64,000 nucleotides of DNA. Origin: Streptomyces sp. GQFP (lineage in GTDB: Bacteria; Actinomycetota; Actinomycetes; Streptomycetales; Streptomycetaceae). Position numbers and translations under genes: made by a program. The notes under the pieces were generated by a model. It saw nothing but the letters and a program-made list of their open reading frames with translations, was not told the origin of the DNA and did no database searches. Location: assembly GCF_021545335.1 (NCBI RefSeq), contig NZ_CP089312.1:2542001-2606000 (forward strand), read 5' to 3'. Positions 62,520-64,000 of this stretch are shown here, in pieces (the stretch's first letter is position 1; every line of letters starts with the position of its first letter).

Positions 62520-64000
62520 TCAGACCAGGTTGACCGATCGAGCAGACGTCGCGCCGATCTCCTCGGCGACCTCCGTCAGCACCCCGGGGGCAACCGTGTC
62601 GTCGACGGTCAGGACAGCCAGCGCTTCCCCACCGGCCACCGACCGGGACACCTGCATCCCAGCGATGTTGATGCCCGCCTCACCGAAGATGCGCCCGACC
62701 GTGCCGACGACACCGGGACGGTCGACGTACCGGAACACGACCATGTGGTCGGCGAGCGCCAGATCCACGTCGTACTCCCCCACCGCGACGATCTTCTGGT
62801 GGTTCTTCGGACCGGCCAGCGTGCCGGAGACCGACACCTCCTCGCCGGTGCTGAGCGTGCCGCGCACGGTGACCACATTGCGGTGGTCGGCCGACTCCGA
62901 GCTGGTCGTCAGCCGTACCTCGACGCCGCGCTCCTGCGCGAACAGCGGGGCGTTGACGTACGACACCGTCTCGTCGACGACGTCCTCGAACACGCCCTTG
63001 AGCGCGGAGAGTTCGAGCACCTTGACGTCGTGCTGGGTGATCTCGCCGTACACCTCGACATCGAGGCGGACCGCGACCTCGCCCGCGAGCGCGGTGAAGA
63101 TCCGGCCGAGCTTCTCGGCGAGCGGCAGACCCGGCTTGACGTCCTCGGCGATGACCCCGCCCTGGACGTTGACCGCGTCCGGGACCAGCTCACCGGCGAG
63201 CGCGAGCCGCACCGAGCGGGCGACGGCGATACCGGCCTTCTCCTGCGCCTCGTCCGTGGAGGCGCCGAGGTGCGGGGTGCAGACGACCTGGTCCAGCTCG
63301 AACAGCGGGGAGTCCGTGCAGGGCTCCTTCGCGTACACGTCGAGACCGGCGCCGGCGACGCGGCCCTCCTTGAGCGCCGAGTACAGCGACTCCTCGTCGA
63401 CGATCCCGCCGCGCGCGGCGTTCACGATCCGGACGCTCGGCTTGACCTTGTGCAGCGCCTCGTCGCCGATGAGACCGACCGTCTCGGGGGTCTTCGGCAG
63501 GTGGACGGTGATGAAGTCGGAGACCTCGAGCAGCTCGTCCAGCGACAGGACCTTGACGCCCATCTGCGCGGCACGCGCGGGCTGGATGTACGGGTCGTAC
63601 GCGACGACCTTCATACCGAAGCCGGACATGCGCTGGGCGACCAGCGCACCGATCCGACCCAGACCCACGACACCGAGGGTCTTCTCGGCCAACTCCACGC
63701 CCGTGTACTTGCTGCGCTTCCACTCGCCGTTCTTCAGCGCCGAGTTGGCCTGCGGAATGTGGCGGGCGGTGGCGAGCAGGAGACCGCAGGCCAGTTCGGC
63801 CGCGGTCACGATGTTGGAGGTGGGGGCGTTGACGACCATCACGCCGGCCTTGGTGGCGGACGGCACGTCGACGTTGTCCAGGCCGACGCCGGCTCGTGCG
63901 ACGACCTTCAGCTTGCGTGCGGCGGCGACCGCTTCCGCGTCGACCTTGGTGGCCGAGCGGATCAGGATCGCGTCGACGTCGGCGATTGCGGGGAGCAGTT
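62520..64000 (-). CDS. serA: D-3-phosphoglycerate dehydrogenase (5' end outside window)
   Basis: C-terminal ~493 codons; the frame is open to the window edge (PAIADVDAILIRSATKVDAE). First step of serine synthesis. NAD-binding GVVGLGRIGALVAQRMSGFG, catalytic region HLPKTPETVGLIGDEALHKVK, NAARGGIVDEESLYSAL and VVCTPHLGASTDEAQEKAG (His). Then an intervening domain (ASB-like, VRLDVEVYGEI) and a C-terminal ACT domain (RYVDRPGVVGTVGRIFGEAG, NIAGMQVSRS). The ACT domain is where serine feedback occurs in this type. Confidence 0.95.
   Translation of the reverse strand, partial: LLPAIADVDAILIRSATKVDAEAVAAARKLKVVARAGVGLDNVDVPSATKAGVMVVNAPTSNIVTAAELACGLLLATARHIPQANSALKNGEWKRSKYTGVELAEKTLGVVGLGRIGALVAQRMSGFGMKVVAYDPYIQPARAAQMGVKVLSLDELLEVSDFITVHLPKTPETVGLIGDEALHKVKPSVRIVNAARGGIVDEESLYSALKEGRVAGAGLDVYAKEPCTDSPLFELDQVVCTPHLGASTDEAQEKAGIAVARSVRLALAGELVPDAVNVQGGVIAEDVKPGLPLAEKLGRIFTALAGEVAVRLDVEVYGEITQHDVKVLELSALKGVFEDVVDETVSYVNAPLFAQERGVEVRLTTSSESADHRNVVTVRGTLSTGEEVSVSGTLAGPKNHQKIVAVGEYDVDLALADHMVVFRYVDRPGVVGTVGRIFGEAGINIAGMQVSRSVAGGEALAVLTVDDTVAPGVLTEVAEEIGATSARSVNLV

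Overview
The window is a high-GC actinobacterial chromosome segment and reads as Streptomyces. It carries two tandem CvnA-B-C-D 'conservons', an HU protein with a lysine-rich histone-H1-like tail (HupS type), an NdgR-type IclR regulator divergent from leuCD, an AccB-AccE acyl-CoA carboxylase pair, F420 biosynthesis cofC, frequent GTG/TTG starts, and a WhiJ/AbaA-like regulator plus DUF397 gene pair. Both edges cut genes: a DUF3515 protein at the left and serA at the right.

Layout. 1-5.8 kb: end of a DUF3515 gene, ddlA, gpsA-plsC (overlapping), cofC, a small protein, hupS and a small hypothetical gene. 6-9 kb: leuD-leuC divergent from ndgR. 9.2-11.2 kb: a MerR regulator, five tRNAs (Gln-Glu-Glu-Gln-Glu in transcription order), a decayed HAD hydrolase and an orphan RelE/ParE-like ORF. 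11.2-13.5 kb: gltX and an overlapping FAH-family gene. 13.6-25.2 kb: a 62-residue peptide gene divergent from two complete conservons. 25.4-28.9 kb: accE, accB, a YceI protein and a YdeI protein.

29-39.3 kb is the accessory part: a chloramphenicol-exporter-like MFS gene, a DUF234-type AAA ATPase divergent from an NB-ARC/TPR protein, and a 2.46 kb group II intron with its own reverse transcriptase. The intron sits inside a HATPase (RsbW-like) regulator gene that is divergent from an XRE/DUF5753 + DUF397 pair. Next come an ORF broken by an in-frame TGA and an acetyltransferase gene. 39.5-50.4 kb: a secreted trypsin, a membrane protein with a Gly-rich tail, citramalate synthase, a secreted beta-propeller-like protein, a KamA-type radical SAM enzyme next to a membrane-anchored (possibly PLD-like) protein, ilvE and leuB. 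50.5-56 kb: secreted purple-acid-phosphatase-like lipoprotein, a 43-residue conserved protein, an AAC(2')-I-like acetyltransferase, a GH97 glycosidase and a frameshifted alpha/beta hydrolase. 56-64 kb: the proline catabolic genes putB-pruA with a divergent PucR-family regulator, a TetR/MFS efflux pair, a repeat-rich intergenic region, and serA.

How they fit together: leuCD, ndgR, leuB, ilvE, cimA and serA make this a branched-chain amino acid/serine biosynthesis neighbourhood, with proline degradation beside it. The conservons form a membrane sensor plus small-GTPase-like switch. The most unusual items are the intron that interrupts the anti-sigma-like gene in a frame that exact splicing would restore, the NB-ARC/ATPase divergent pair with repeated operator-like sequences, and several broken genes (HAD, alpha/beta hydrolase, nonsense-interrupted ORF) marking lineage-specific decay. 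No CRISPR, rRNA, prophage or secondary-metabolite core genes were seen.
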